From: Prochlorococcus sp. AG-418-C09
Lineage (GTDB): Bacteria > Cyanobacteriota > Cyanobacteriia > PCC-6307 > Cyanobiaceae
Length of the DNA stretch: 64,000 nucleotides
NCBI GenBank assembly: GCA_003214355.1
Contig: QCLS01000002.1
Span: 62,001 to 126,000, forward strand
Direction: 5' to 3'
The notes beneath the pieces are model-generated. The model did not search any database. It was not told the origin of the DNA and was given only the letters and a program-made list of their open reading frames with translations. The translations under genes and the position numbers were made by a program. Within the stretch, counting starts at the first letter, position 1. Each line of letters begins with the position of its first letter. This document shows, one piece after another, positions 48,207-59,266 of this stretch.

Positions 48207-48812
48207 ATGTCATCATTAAGGAAAGCTGAAATTAAAAGAAAAACAAATGAGACAGAAATTAGTATTCTTCTAAATATTGACGGAAATGGTATTTCGGATA
48301 TCAACTCAGGCATTCCATTTCTCGACCATATGCTTCATCAGATTTCCAGCCATGGTCTATTTGATTTAAAAATACAGGCCATAGGTGATACTCACATAGA
48401 CGATCACCACACAAATGAAGATGTGGGCATTGCTTTAGGAAAAGCTTTTGCTAAGTCACTGGGAGAAAAAAAGGGAATTAATCGTTTTGGTCATTTTGTA
48501 GCACCACTTGACGAAGCTTTAATTCAAGTCTCTCTTGATTGTTCAGGACGTCCTCACTTGTCTTATAATTTACAACTCCAATCTCCAAGAATAGGAACTT
48601 ATGATACAGAACTTGTTAAGGAGTTCTATATTGCATTTGTAAATAATAGCGGAATTACATTACACATAAATCAGATACAAGGTGTAAACGCTCATCACAT
48701 TGTTGAAGCAAGCTTTAAGGCTTTCTCGCGTGCACTTAGAATGGCTACTGAGATTGATTCTAGGAGATCTAATTCAGTCCCTAGTAGTAAAGGTATGCTT
48801 GAAAGTAAATAA
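48207..48812 (+). CDS. hisB: Imidazoleglycerol-phosphate dehydratase
   Basis: [52 protein letters not shown]. Confidence 0.97.
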   Translation: MSSLRKAEIKRKTNETEISILLNIDGNGISDINSGIPFLDHMLHQISSHGLFDLKIQAIGDTHIDDHHTNEDVGIALGKAFAKSLGEKKGINRFGHFVAPLDEALIQVSLDCSGRPHLSYNLQLQSPRIGTYDTELVKEFYIAFVNNSGITLHINQIQGVNAHHIVEASFKAFSRALRMATEIDSRRSNSVPSSKGMLESK

Positions 48813-48894
48813 AAATTTTACTTCTTAGAAGGCAAAAGATCCACAAATAATCTAGTTTTTAGCCACAATAAACTAAACAAGAGATTTTACAATT

Positions 48895-50382
48895 GTGGCT
48901 AGTTTAGAAGAAATTCAAATTAAAGAAAAAAAAACATATAACAGAAGTGACTGGTCTAGTGCATATCAAAATGTTGAGAAAGAATTTGAAAATGAAGAAA
49001 TTAAGCTAGTTAGTGGAACCTCATTAAATGAATTAAATGGAACACTTTTGAGAAATGGTCCTGGAATATTAAAGAGAAAAGAGCAATGGGTTCATCATCC
49101 ATTTGATGGTGACGGAATGATTACAGGGATTAAATTCAAAGCGGGTAAAGCAACACTTACTAATAAATTTGTTAAAACAAAAGGATTTATAGAGGAAGAA
49201 GCTAAACAAAAATTCATCTATAGAGGGGTTTTTGGTACCCAAAAAACAGGTGGGGTCTTAAATAATGCATTTGATTTAAAATTCAAAAATATTGCAAATA
49301 CTCATATAGTTAGACTTGGTGACAAACTACTCGCCTTATGGGAAGCTGCAGGACCACATGCACTAGACCCAAATAATCTTGAAACAATAGGTTTATCAAA
49401 TCTAAATGGGGTTTTAAAAAAGGATGAGGCATTCAGTGCACATCCTAAGATAGACCTAAACTCTCAATCTTCTTCAGAAATACTAGTCACTTTTGGTGTT
49501 CAGACTGGGCCAAAAAGTACTATCAGGCTAATGGAATTTTCAAATTCAGGAGATAATAATGGAGAATTACTTTTTGATAGGAAAGACTTATTTGATGGCT
49601 TTGCATTCCTTCATGATTTTGCTATTACAACGAATTGGGCGATTTTCCTCCAAAATGCAATCGATTTCAATCCCATCCCTTTCATAATGGGACAAAAAGG
49701 GGCTGCTCAGTGCTTGAAATCTAATTCTAAGAAAATTGCAAAATTTATTCTAATTCCACGAGAAAGTGGGATATTTAGAGGTCAGTCACCAATAATAATA
49801 GATGCCCCTAAAGGATTCGTATTCCATCATGTAAATGCATTTGAAGAGGACAATAATATAATTTTAGATAGTATTTTTTATGATGATTTTCCCTCAGTAG
49901 GCCCGGATGAAGACTTCAGAGAAATCGATTTTGATAATTACCCTGACGGGAAATTAAAGAGGTCAATAATAAATATAAAAAACAGAACCAGTAAAATAAC
50001 AACAACAAGCAATCAATGTTGCGAATTTGCTACTGTAAACCCGAAGTTTCTAGGATTGAAATCAATATTTAGTTGGATGGCAACAACAGAACAAAAATTA
50101 GGCAATGCTCCACTTCAATCAATTAAAAAAATAAATTTAATTACGAATGAAGAAATATATTGGTCTGCTGCTCCAAGAGGATTTGTAAGTGAACCAATAA
50201 TGGTCCCAAAGAAAAATTCTTTAAATGAGGATGAAGGATTTTTATTTATAGTTGTATGGAATGGTAAAAGAAAAGGTAGTGACCTAGTCATATTAAATTC
50301 AGAAGATATGAAGGAACTAGCAGTTTACGAACTGCCCATAAATATTCCACATGGCCTGCATGGATCTTGGTTAGAAAATTAA
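48895..50382 (+). CDS. Carotenoid oxygenase / apocarotenoid cleavage dioxygenase family
   Basis: GTLLRNGPG, HHPFDGDGMITGI, AHPKID, FAFLHDFAIT, FVFHHVNAFEED, PHGLHGSWL. Confidence 0.92.
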   Translation: MASLEEIQIKEKKTYNRSDWSSAYQNVEKEFENEEIKLVSGTSLNELNGTLLRNGPGILKRKEQWVHHPFDGDGMITGIKFKAGKATLTNKFVKTKGFIEEEAKQKFIYRGVFGTQKTGGVLNNAFDLKFKNIANTHIVRLGDKLLALWEAAGPHALDPNNLETIGLSNLNGVLKKDEAFSAHPKIDLNSQSSSEILVTFGVQTGPKSTIRLMEFSNSGDNNGELLFDRKDLFDGFAFLHDFAITTNWAIFLQNAIDFNPIPFIMGQKGAAQCLKSNSKKIAKFILIPRESGIFRGQSPIIIDAPKGFVFHHVNAFEEDNNIILDSIFYDDFPSVGPDEDFREIDFDNYPDGKLKRSIINIKNRTSKITTTSNQCCEFATVNPKFLGLKSIFSWMATTEQKLGNAPLQSIKKINLITNEEIYWSAAPRGFVSEPIMVPKKNSLNEDEGFLFIVVWNGKRKGSDLVILNSEDMKELAVYELPINIPHGLHGSWLEN

Positions 50383-50969
50383 TAAAAAATACGACTTAAT
50401 TCAGGAATTATTTTTTCTAAAGCCCTAGCTCTGTGACTGTATAAATCTTTTTCTAACTCATTCATTTCCGCGAAAGTTAATCGCGTAGTTTTTTCTTCGA
50501 AAATGGGGTCATATCCAAATCCATTATTTCCCCTAGTTTCATTTAATATATTTCCGTAGCATATCCCCTCTGAATCAAGAATCAAATTCCCATTAGGTGC
50601 GCAGACTGAAACATTAGCAACAAAGAAGGCTTCGCGATTATTTTGGCCTTCAAGCTCTTTTAAAACTCTGTCGATCCTTTGTTTATCATTATCTGCATAT
50701 CTTGATGAATAAATGCCAGGACTACCATTCAGGGCATCAATACATAGACCGGAATCATCAGCAATTGCATAATTATTAGTTTGTTTTGCAACTTCAGAGG
50801 CCTTCTTTAAAGAATTCTCCTTAAAACTAATGCCATTTTCTATTACTTCTATTGATTCCGGCTGCAATATTAGTTGGCAATTAACATTTGACAATAATTT
50901 CTTATATTCATTTATTTTGCCTTGGTTCTTACTAGCTAAATATAAAATTTGTTTCATGATTTGGATCAA
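50379..50969 (-). CDS. rdgB: XTP/dITP diphosphatase (RdgB/HAM1 family)
   Basis: LASKNQGKINEYKKLL, IADDSGLCIDALNGSPGIYSSRYA, GFGYDPIF, SHRARAL. Confidence 0.95.
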   Translation of the reverse strand: MIQIMKQILYLASKNQGKINEYKKLLSNVNCQLILQPESIEVIENGISFKENSLKKASEVAKQTNNYAIADDSGLCIDALNGSPGIYSSRYADNDKQRIDRVLKELEGQNNREAFFVANVSVCAPNGNLILDSEGICYGNILNETRGNNGFGYDPIFEEKTTRLTFAEMNELEKDLYSHRARALEKIIPELSRIFY

Positions 50970-52417
50970 ATTCTTTTATTTATGAATTTTCTACTCCAAT
51001 CCAAAGTATCTTTTAAATATTCTTTAGAAAATGCCTCGCAATATATTCTAAGCAAAGGTTCTGTACCTGAAAATCTAAATAAAACCCAATAATTATCTCT
51101 CATCCTTACTTTTATACCATCCAATTCTGAAACATTGATTATTTTATAGCCATATATTGCTTCAGGCAAATTTCCCACAATAAAACTTTCTAGCATATTC
51201 CTATCTGAGAAATTAGATAATTTTATATCTATACGATCATAATAACTTGGTCCAAACCTTTTCTGAATCTCATCTAAAGAATCAGAGAAATACTTTGATT
51301 CTTCAGCTATAGCCTGCAGTAGCATCATAGCTGAATACAATGCGTCTCTTTCAGGTAGAAATTGACCAAACCCTATACCACCAGATTCTTCTCCTCCCAA
51401 AAGTACATTATCATTGATCATCTTCTTTGCTATGTGCTTAAACCCAACAGGTAACTCAATAACTCTTCTATTTTGATGCTCAGAGATCTTGTTGATAATA
51501 TCTGAACCACTTACTGTTTTTAATACTGGATAATCATTATTATCTTTTTTACCTAAATAATTTACTAAATAAGGCAACAACATCTGACTACTACAATATC
51601 TTCCTTTTTCGTCAATTAAAGCAATTCTATCTCCATCTCCATCAAAAATAATTCCAAGTGTTTTAATTTTATTTGAGGAGTTTTCCTTTAAGGTTTTTTG
51701 CAAATCATATATATAGTCTATCAAAGGTTCTGGTGGATTACCTCCAAAATATGGATCTTGGTTTTCTCTAATACCTTTAATCAAATTGGAAGATTTAGAA
51801 TTAAAAAGTGTATTTATACTTTTAGCTGTGGCACCATGCATAGCATCGATGAAAATACTCAAATTCATTGCTCTAAGATTAGAAGTAATGAATTCAATAT
51901 TGAATTTTGATTTGATTATTTCTAAGTGATATGCCTTAACATCAATTGATTTATATTTAGAACTTATTTCCTCTATATTTTTCGTTAATTTGATTCTATT
52001 TTGAACTTCTTTTGTAAAGTCTTCATCTACTGAGCATCCTCTAAAACTCTTGATTTTCAAACCTAACCAATTGTATGGATTATGGCTTGCTGTAATTATT
52101 AGTGCTCCAAGGAAATTATAATCCCTAACATAAAGGCTACATGCAGGAGTAGTGACATAAGTTTGTGATATCACAGGTTCTAAACCACATCCAAAAACAA
52201 CTGGTATTATTGACTTGGCAAAATCACTCGCCATAAATCGACGGTCATAACCTATTAAAATCTTTTTGCTTTTAACATATTCAAAGTACTGATAAAACAA
52301 TTCTTGACATGAAGCTGCAACTGCGATTTTCAAATTATAATGATTAAAATCATAACCAATTATTCCTCTCCAGCCATCAGTACCAAATTTAATGGTTTGA
52401 AAATCATCTTTATCCAA
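50966..52417 (-). CDS. Phosphoglucomutase/phosphomannomutase family
   Basis: FGTDGWRGIIG, ALIITASHNPYNWLGLK, FDGDGDRIAL, GGEESGGIGF, RFSGTEPLLRIYCE. Confidence 0.94.
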   Translation of the reverse strand: MDKDDFQTIKFGTDGWRGIIGYDFNHYNLKIAVAASCQELFYQYFEYVKSKKILIGYDRRFMASDFAKSIIPVVFGCGLEPVISQTYVTTPACSLYVRDYNFLGALIITASHNPYNWLGLKIKSFRGCSVDEDFTKEVQNRIKLTKNIEEISSKYKSIDVKAYHLEIIKSKFNIEFITSNLRAMNLSIFIDAMHGATAKSINTLFNSKSSNLIKGIRENQDPYFGGNPPEPLIDYIYDLQKTLKENSSNKIKTLGIIFDGDGDRIALIDEKGRYCSSQMLLPYLVNYLGKKDNNDYPVLKTVSGSDIINKISEHQNRRVIELPVGFKHIAKKMINDNVLLGGEESGGIGFGQFLPERDALYSAMMLLQAIAEESKYFSDSLDEIQKRFGPSYYDRIDIKLSNFSDRNMLESFIVGNLPEAIYGYKIINVSELDGIKVRMRDNYWVLFRFSGTEPLLRIYCEAFSKEYLKDTLDWSRKFINKRI

Positions 52418-52494
52418 AATTTGATGGCCCGTATTAACTACATATTTAATCTTAATTTATGTAGTCTCAATTTAAAACTAATCTTTCAAGGAAA

Positions 52495-53904
52495 TTGAAC
52501 AATAATCTTCTAAAAAGTTTTTTAAGATGCAAAAGAAAAGCTTGGCTGGACTTTCAAGGGGATAAATCTAAAAGCATTTGGGCTCCTCATACATCAATAC
52601 AATTAATTAATCAAAAAAGTAATTTTAATAAATACACCAATGGGAAAATATTTCTTGGCTTAAGTTCCTGTAAAGAGGGGAAAAAAGAGGTTGGAGGTTT
52701 ATTTTTAAAAATTAATCCAGGTGGGAACCATAGACTAGAAATCAATCCTCAACTATTAGTTAAAGTAAAAGGTAAAAGCATATGGGGAGAATATAAATAT
52801 ATTCCTGCTGTTTCAAAATTAGGAAGAAAAACAACAAATGAGCATCGTTTGGATTTAGCCTTTTGTGCTGTGCATTTTGAAGAATTTCAAGAATCTAGAA
52901 TAGATTATGGACTCGTAATTTCTAACTTTCAAAATAATCTTCAGATTGAGAGAGTCTTCTTGAATGAAAAATTAAAAAACAAATCAATCAAGATTTTTGA
53001 CGAATTACTAGATTCTCTCAATAAATCAATACCCAATATAACTAAGGACCGAAAAAAATGTTCAATATGTTCTTGGCAGAAATACTGCGATGAAGAAGCA
53101 AAATCAAAGGGATTACTTACTGATATAGATGGAATTGGTTTTAAGACTGAGGAGCATCTACAAAAAATAGGTATAAACAATGTGAGTGAATTAGCATTAT
53201 GTGATAAAGATGATTTGTGCAGAAAATTATCCATTTTTAGAGAAACAAGTCCAGAAAAAACCAATCAATTAATCAATCAATCAAAATCATATATCTCAGG
53301 AATACCTTCAAAATTAATTCCAGATAATAAATACTTATTAAATATATATGAAAAAATAAAATCAGGATTCTTTGTTTTTGATATTGAATCCAATCCAGAT
53401 GAAAATCATGATTTTCTATATGGATTCTTAACTATTAAGAATATTCGTGAGCCATTAGGAGAAGACTCTTATGAACCAATATTAGATTTAGATTCAAAAA
53501 ATAATAAACGAATTCTTCTTAAGCTTTTTGAGAAAATTAATTCTCAACCAGATTGGCCCATCTTTCACTATGGGGAAACTGAAAAAGTATCTGTAATTAA
53601 AATAGCTAAGAAATTAAAAATAAACTCTTTAGAATTAGAAAAAATACAATCAAGATTTATAGATATACATTTATTAATAAGGTTATCTTGGATATTACCT
53701 TTAAAAAACTATAGCCTAAAAACGGTTGCAAATTGGATTGGTTTCAATTGGAATCAGAAAGATGTTAGTGGCTCTAAAGCTTTACTTTGGTGGATACAGT
53801 ACCAAAATACATCTAATAAATCTTTTTTAGAGAAAATAATCAAATATAATAAAGATGATTGTTTGGCTACCTTATCAATAGTTAAATGGCTCCAAAATAA
53901 TTAA
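52495..53904 (+). CDS. RecB-like nuclease (Fe-S type) fused to RNase H-fold (DEDD) exonuclease, TM0106-like family (TTG start)
   Basis: LKSFLRCKRKAWL and CSICSWQKYC (C..C-x2-C-x5-C), HhH-like DGIGFKTEEHLQKIGINNVSEL, FVFDIES and YNKDD exonuclease motifs. Confidence 0.82.
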   Translation: MNNNLLKSFLRCKRKAWLDFQGDKSKSIWAPHTSIQLINQKSNFNKYTNGKIFLGLSSCKEGKKEVGGLFLKINPGGNHRLEINPQLLVKVKGKSIWGEYKYIPAVSKLGRKTTNEHRLDLAFCAVHFEEFQESRIDYGLVISNFQNNLQIERVFLNEKLKNKSIKIFDELLDSLNKSIPNITKDRKKCSICSWQKYCDEEAKSKGLLTDIDGIGFKTEEHLQKIGINNVSELALCDKDDLCRKLSIFRETSPEKTNQLINQSKSYISGIPSKLIPDNKYLLNIYEKIKSGFFVFDIESNPDENHDFLYGFLTIKNIREPLGEDSYEPILDLDSKNNKRILLKLFEKINSQPDWPIFHYGETEKVSVIKIAKKLKINSLELEKIQSRFIDIHLLIRLSWILPLKNYSLKTVANWIGFNWNQKDVSGSKALLWWIQYQNTSNKSFLEKIIKYNKDDCLATLSIVKWLQNN

Positions 53905-53913
53905 AAGAAAAAT

Positions 53914-54762
53914 TTATAAAAAAACCGACCCAATCGATTTATTGATATTTATCTTACCTAATTGCTCTGAAAAAAAACTATTTTTAATGAGGTATTTATT
54001 TCTTATCATTGCTAGTCCTTGATAATTATTATTTTTCGATTGATTAAAACTAGTAATAAATCCAGCAATTTCTTGTTTTGTCTCATCAAGAAAAATCTTA
54101 TTATCATTCAAATTCAAATCCTTAGAATTATTGATAGCGGACCAAACTCTTATTTCTTGTTTTAAGAACGATGCCTTATTTAATTTTGCCATGGTTTCTT
54201 GGCCAAGGTAACAGCCCTTATTAAAGTCAATAAGATCAGCAAGACCTAGTTCAAGAGGATTATTTTTTCCATTCAGTTCACTTTTGAAACTAGGAATAGC
54301 TTGATTAATTTTCCAGACTTGCAGATCATCAAGATTCAATAATTTTAAGTTATCCATACAATAATCCTTTTGATTAGGTTCAACTAAAAGTTTTGGTTTA
54401 AATTTCCTCCATTCATTGATATTATCTATTTCTTGAATTCTGTATGAATGAAACACATCCCCTACTTCTAAGTCATCTGAAGGGAAAATAAGGTCTAAAG
54501 AATATTTCCTGATCTCATTAATATCTCCTATCAGAACTAAAACAATTAGTTCGTAAAATTCATTAGTATTATTATAAACTTCTAATAATGCTCTTAAATT
54601 ACCTGTTGGAGTTAACCAGCAAGTTCTAATAATATCCTCACTATTTGAAAGAATGTTTGAGGTGGTTATTCCATTAAGGAATCTTCTTGAGTGATTACCT
54701 TTGAGGCAAAAACAATCGAATTCATCCAACCAATACGTGGCATTAACCTTGTCCATTTTCAA
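53914..54762 (-). CDS. YgfZ/GcvT-like folate-binding protein
   Basis: C-terminal [13 protein letters not shown] YgfZ signature; [10 protein letters not shown]. Confidence 0.9.
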   Translation of the reverse strand: MKMDKVNATYWLDEFDCFCLKGNHSRRFLNGITTSNILSNSEDIIRTCWLTPTGNLRALLEVYNNTNEFYELIVLVLIGDINEIRKYSLDLIFPSDDLEVGDVFHSYRIQEIDNINEWRKFKPKLLVEPNQKDYCMDNLKLLNLDDLQVWKINQAIPSFKSELNGKNNPLELGLADLIDFNKGCYLGQETMAKLNKASFLKQEIRVWSAINNSKDLNLNDNKIFLDETKQEIAGFITSFNQSKNNNYQGLAMIRNKYLIKNSFFSEQLGKININKSIGSVFL

Positions 54763-55331
54763 ATAAAATCTTTGATTGTAAACAAGCTTTTTAAGTGAAT
54801 ATCATTATTTCTTAAATTTTCCTTACCTCCCTCCTCTCTATCAACTATGGTTAATACTTCTTTAACCAAGAAATTATTCTCACGTAACTTATTAATAGCT
54901 TTCAAAGATGAACCAGCAGTAGTGACTACATCTTCTAAAACTGTAACTGATGAATTTGTTTCTAAATCTGGACCTTCTAAACCAGATTTAGTTCCATACT
55001 CTTTTATTTCTTTTCTAATTATTAATGCATCAAGCATTAAACCTTTATTCGCTGCAGTCACAACAACTCCACTTACCAATGGGTCAGCACCCAAAGTTAA
55101 ACCAGCTACTGCTTTTGATTCTGAATCAATTATTTCTAGAAATAATTGACTTATTAATTTTAAGCCATAACCATTAAGTGAAACAGGCTTACAATTCATG
55201 TAATGAATACTTTTTTTCCCAGAGGCAAGCGTGAAATCACCTTTCTTATATGATCTCTCCTTCAAAAGTTTTAGCAATATAGCTCTACTTTCTTCAAAAG
55301 ACATGCTGGACTTATTCATGAAAATCGTCAA
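54759..55331 (-). CDS. pyrE: Orotate phosphoribosyltransferase
   Basis: [45 protein letters not shown]. Confidence 0.95.
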   Translation of the reverse strand: MTIFMNKSSMSFEESRAILLKLLKERSYKKGDFTLASGKKSIHYMNCKPVSLNGYGLKLISQLFLEIIDSESKAVAGLTLGADPLVSGVVVTAANKGLMLDALIIRKEIKEYGTKSGLEGPDLETNSSVTVLEDVVTTAGSSLKAINKLRENNFLVKEVLTIVDREEGGKENLRNNDIHLKSLFTIKDFI

Positions 55332-55455
55332 TTGTTATATTTTAAGATTAAAAGAAAAAAAACAAATCTCACAAAACCTCATTAAGTTGGTGCTTTTTGA
55401 AATATTATTTTTAGGTATTATATAAATATACAGTAGTAATATTATTACTGAAAAC

Positions 55456-55528
55456 GGGGGTGTAGCAATCTGGTGAATGCGGCGAACTCATAATTCGTTT
55501 TAGGCGAGTTCGATCCTCGCCACCCCCA
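55456..55528 (+). tRNA. tRNA-Met (anticodon CAT; probably elongator)
   Basis: GGGGGTGTAGCAATCTGGTGAATGCGGCGAACTCATAATTCGTTTTAGGCGAGTTCGATCCTCGCCACCCCCA. Confidence 0.92.
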
Positions 55529-55546
55529 TCACAAATTTGTTTCCGA

Positions 55547-56815
55547 ATGAGAATAACTGTTATTTTGATTCTTCTAATATTTCCTGCATTTTTTGCCGCA
55601 AGCGAATTATCAGTACTACTAATAAGGCCAAGTAAAGTCTTAAGATTCATTGAAGAAAAAAAGGAAGGAGCATATTCTATCCTTAAAATTCAGAAAAGAT
55701 TTAGATCATCTCTTATAGCTTCTCAATTCGGAGTGACAATTTCATTAATTGCTATTGGATGGTTAAGTAGTGGCTTGGCTAATCATCAATGGCAAGGAAA
55801 TACTTTTGAAAATAGATTATATGACTTAATCTTATTCTTAATAATTGTCACGATATCAACCTTAATATCAGGCCTAATACCAAAGGCACTTGTAATAAAT
55901 AATCCTGAATCAGCTGCTTTAAAATTAACAACGATTTTTGAAGCAGTTAGAAAAGGTATGAAGCCCATAGTTTATATATTTGAGCTATTTGCAAGTGCTT
56001 GTTTGAGATTATTTAAGTTAAATAATAAATGGGATTCATTAAATTCCGGATTATCTGCTGGTGAATTGGAAACTCTTATTGAAACCAATAGCGTTACTGG
56101 ACTAAAGCCGGACGAAAAGAACATCATAGAAGGAGTTTTTGCCTTAAAAGACACACAAGTAAAAGAAGTTATGATACCTCGCTCAGAAATGGTCACATTA
56201 TCAAAAAATATAACATTTGCTGAATTAATGAAGCAGGTTTATCAAACTAGGCATGCTCGATTCTTTGTTATTGGAGAATCACTAGATGAAGTTCTAGGTG
56301 TTCTAGATCTTCGTTACCTAGCAAAACCAATTTCCAAAGGTGAAATGGGGGCAAATACTATATTAGAGCCTTTTCTATTGCCAGTAACAAAAGTTTTAGA
56401 AACATGCTCTCTAGCAGAAATATTACCTTTAGTAAGAGATTACAATCCTTTTTTACTTGTAGTAGATGAACATGGAGGTACTGAAGGATTAATAACTGCA
56501 GCAGACTTAACTGGAGAAATAGTTGGAGATGAAATTCAAAATAATAAAATATATTCTGACATGAAACAATTAGACAACTCATCAAAGAAATGGTCTATGG
56601 CTGGTAAATCAGAGATAATAGAAATTAATAAGAAATTAGGTTGCTTTCTTCCTGAAGGAAGCGATTATCATACACTTGCAGGCTTTCTATTAGAAAAATT
56701 CCAAATGGTTCCAAAAATTGGAGATACTTTAAATTTCCAAAATATTAGATTTGAAATCATATCAATGTCAGGACCCAAAATTGATCGTGTAAAAATAATT
56801 CTCCCAATAAACTAA
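55547..56815 (+). CDS. CNNM/CorC-type transporter with CBS domains
   Basis: DUF21 TM region, VKEVMIPRSEMVTLS, VDEHGGTEGLITAADLTGEIVGDE. Confidence 0.92.
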   Translation: MRITVILILLIFPAFFAASELSVLLIRPSKVLRFIEEKKEGAYSILKIQKRFRSSLIASQFGVTISLIAIGWLSSGLANHQWQGNTFENRLYDLILFLIIVTISTLISGLIPKALVINNPESAALKLTTIFEAVRKGMKPIVYIFELFASACLRLFKLNNKWDSLNSGLSAGELETLIETNSVTGLKPDEKNIIEGVFALKDTQVKEVMIPRSEMVTLSKNITFAELMKQVYQTRHARFFVIGESLDEVLGVLDLRYLAKPISKGEMGANTILEPFLLPVTKVLETCSLAEILPLVRDYNPFLLVVDEHGGTEGLITAADLTGEIVGDEIQNNKIYSDMKQLDNSSKKWSMAGKSEIIEINKKLGCFLPEGSDYHTLAGFLLEKFQMVPKIGDTLNFQNIRFEIISMSGPKIDRVKIILPIN

Positions 56816-56870
56816 AATGAGTCCTTTGTGAAGGATAATGTTTATTAAATGAATAAAAGGATTATCAAAA

Positions 56871-57875
56871 ATGAAACCAGCCTCATACCCTGTTAAGGTT
56901 GGAGTCATAGGTATAGGAAATATGGGCTGGCATCATGCAAGGGTGCTCAGCTTATTAAAAGACGCAGATTTAGTTGGTGTAGCTGATCCTAATGAAAATA
57001 GAGGTAAGTTAGCAATAGAGCAATTTCAATGTAATTGGTACAGAGATTACCATGATCTGCTTCAAAAAGTGGACGCAATTTGTATTGCAGTTCCAACTCT
57101 ATTGCATCATAAAGTAGGGATAGATTGCCTGAGAGCAGGAGTTCATGTGCTGATTGAGAAGCCAATCGCAGCTAATGAAAAAGAGGCTGAATCACTAATT
57201 AGTGCTTCTAAAGATGGAAATTGTTTATTACAAGTCGGACATATTGAGAGATTTAATCCTGCCTTCAGAGAATTAAATAAAATAGTAAATAATGAAAAAA
57301 TTGTAGTAATTGAAGCCAGAAGACATAGTCCTAATGCTGATAGAGCTAATGATGTATCAGTAGTTATGGATTTAATGATTCATGATATAGATCTTGTTTT
57401 AGAACTTGTTAACTCAAAAATACAGAAATTAGCAGCTGTTGGAGGGAGAAACAGCGAAGGGTTAATAGATTATGTAAATGCAACTTTAGTTTTCAAAAAT
57501 AATGTTATTGCAAGCTTAACTGCAAGCAAAATGAGTCATAAAAAAATAAGAAGTTTAAGTGCTCACTGCCAAAATGGATTAGTTGAGACAGATTTCTTAA
57601 ATCACTCATTACAAATCCATCGAAAATCTAATGAATCATATACAGCTGAGCATGGTGAATTAGTATATAGAAATGACGGGTATGTTGAAGAGGTAAGCAC
57701 CACCTCGATTGAACCTCTCTATGCAGAATTAGAACATTTTCTTAAATGCGTTCAAGGTAAAGAAACTCCCGAGGTTGATGGGGAGCAAGCCTCAAGAGCA
57801 TTAAAAATTGCCGATTTTATTGAATATGCAGTAGAAAACTATGGTGATGCAATATCACTTGAAACACCTATCTAG
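56871..57875 (+). CDS. Gfo/Idh/MocA family oxidoreductase
   Basis: VGVIGIGNMGWHHARVL; VHVLIEKPIAANEKEA; QVGHIERFNPAF. Confidence 0.93.
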   Translation: MKPASYPVKVGVIGIGNMGWHHARVLSLLKDADLVGVADPNENRGKLAIEQFQCNWYRDYHDLLQKVDAICIAVPTLLHHKVGIDCLRAGVHVLIEKPIAANEKEAESLISASKDGNCLLQVGHIERFNPAFRELNKIVNNEKIVVIEARRHSPNADRANDVSVVMDLMIHDIDLVLELVNSKIQKLAAVGGRNSEGLIDYVNATLVFKNNVIASLTASKMSHKKIRSLSAHCQNGLVETDFLNHSLQIHRKSNESYTAEHGELVYRNDGYVEEVSTTSIEPLYAELEHFLKCVQGKETPEVDGEQASRALKIADFIEYAVENYGDAISLETPI

Positions 57876-57888
57876 TACAAAAAATAAC

Positions 57889-57910
57889 TATCCGATAGGA
57901 TATATTTTTT
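57889..57910 (+). terminator. Intrinsic terminator after the Gfo/Idh gene
   Basis: TATCC-GATA-GGATA followed by TATTTTTT; overlaps the psbK stop codon. Confidence 0.65.
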
Positions 57911-58049
57911 ACTTAAATCCAACTGCAGCTTGCCAGACAAACACGAGAAGGAAGAAAAATAGAGGAATTAGAGGGAGAACATCCACTGTTGGAGCAAAAG
58001 CCTTATATGCTTCTGGAAGCTCAGCGAATGTATTTAGAAGAATCAACAC
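57909..58049 (-). CDS. psbK: Photosystem II protein PsbK (GTG start)
   Basis: 46-aa frame [46 protein letters not shown]; not in the ORF track on this strand. Confidence 0.92.
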   Translation of the reverse strand: MLILLNTFAELPEAYKAFAPTVDVLPLIPLFFFLLVFVWQAAVGFK

Positions 58050-58082
58050 CTTATAGATGAATTAATTAATTACTATAAGACG

Positions 58083-59201
58083 TTACCACGTATGATGAGC
58101 AATAGAGGATCTTTTCCATGGAGCGAAATCTATTGTAAAACAATTATCTTTAATTGCTTTTGAAATAGCCTTTGTAAATCTTGTTAAATGGTAGATATTA
58201 TGCAAACTAATTAATGTTAAACCTAATAATTCATCATTTCTTATAAGGTGATGCAAATATGCTCGAGAATAATTTTTACATGTTTCACACTTACAAGTCT
58301 TATCTATTGGTGAAAAGTCATTTTTAAAACGAGAATTACGCAAATTCAGCCTTTCGTCATTAAACAAAGCAGTTCCATGTCTTCCTAATCTCGTCGGCAT
58401 TACGCAATCAAACAAATCAAATCCATTGGCAACAGCAAAAGATATTTCTTGCAAAGATCCAATTCCCATTAGATATTTAGGTTTATGTCTTGGCAGAAAG
58501 TTGGGTACTAATTTAATGACTTTATGAATTTCTTCTACTGTTTCACCAACACTAACCCCACCAATTGCGATTCCTGGTAAATCGAACGAACTTATAAACC
58601 TTGAACTAATTTCTCGTAATTTCGGATAACTTCCACCTTGAACAATCCCAAACAAAGCTTGATTAGAAGAAATTTTTGTTTTAATACATCTCTCAAACCA
58701 TTTATGAGTTCTTTCCATAGCATCTCTGATATCATTTTCACTTGCTATGTGTGAGGGACAATGATCAAATGCCATTATCACATCAGATCCTAAATCCATT
58801 TGTATCTCAATCACTTTTTCTGGAGAAAGAAAAATCTGACTTCCATCTCGAGGGTTTTTAAATTCAACTCCATCATCTGAGATATTATTTAATTTTGACA
58901 AACTAAATACCTGATATCCCCCAGAATCAGTAAGGATTGGGTCTTGCCAATTCATAAATTTGTGCAGGCCTCCTGATTCTCTAATAATATTTTCTCCTGG
59001 TTGCAAATGAAGATGAAAAGTATTAGACAAAATCATCGAAGATCCGGTTGATTTCAGTTGTTCACTAGTTAAACCTTTTACTGTCCCTAAGGTACCCACA
59101 GGCATGAATTTTGGGGTTTCTACAACTCCATGGGGAGTTTTGAAAATACCAGTTCTCGCCAAAGTACTTTTGCAATAAGAGTTGATTTCAAAATTAAACA
59201 C
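58083..59201 (-). CDS. tgt: tRNA-guanine (queuine) transglycosylase
   Basis: [59 protein letters not shown] zinc site. Confidence 0.96.
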   Translation of the reverse strand: MFNFEINSYCKSTLARTGIFKTPHGVVETPKFMPVGTLGTVKGLTSEQLKSTGSSMILSNTFHLHLQPGENIIRESGGLHKFMNWQDPILTDSGGYQVFSLSKLNNISDDGVEFKNPRDGSQIFLSPEKVIEIQMDLGSDVIMAFDHCPSHIASENDIRDAMERTHKWFERCIKTKISSNQALFGIVQGGSYPKLREISSRFISSFDLPGIAIGGVSVGETVEEIHKVIKLVPNFLPRHKPKYLMGIGSLQEISFAVANGFDLFDCVMPTRLGRHGTALFNDERLNLRNSRFKNDFSPIDKTCKCETCKNYSRAYLHHLIRNDELLGLTLISLHNIYHLTRFTKAISKAIKDNCFTIDFAPWKRSSIAHHTW

Positions 59202-59266
59202 AATATTTACAAAAGCTTTTTTCGAAGTTCCTACTAATCTAACGTATCATTGAAAAAGATTTACCT

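Noticed and set aside
53262-53287. AATC-rich tandem-like stretch (aatcaattaatcaatcaatcaaaatc)
   Set aside because: Short low-complexity coding sequence (NQLINQSKS) in AT-rich DNA; no evidence of a functional repeat.
57841-58056. 71-aa plus-strand ORF after the Gfo/Idh gene
   Set aside because: Antisense to psbK, whose minus-strand frame is clearly the coding one.
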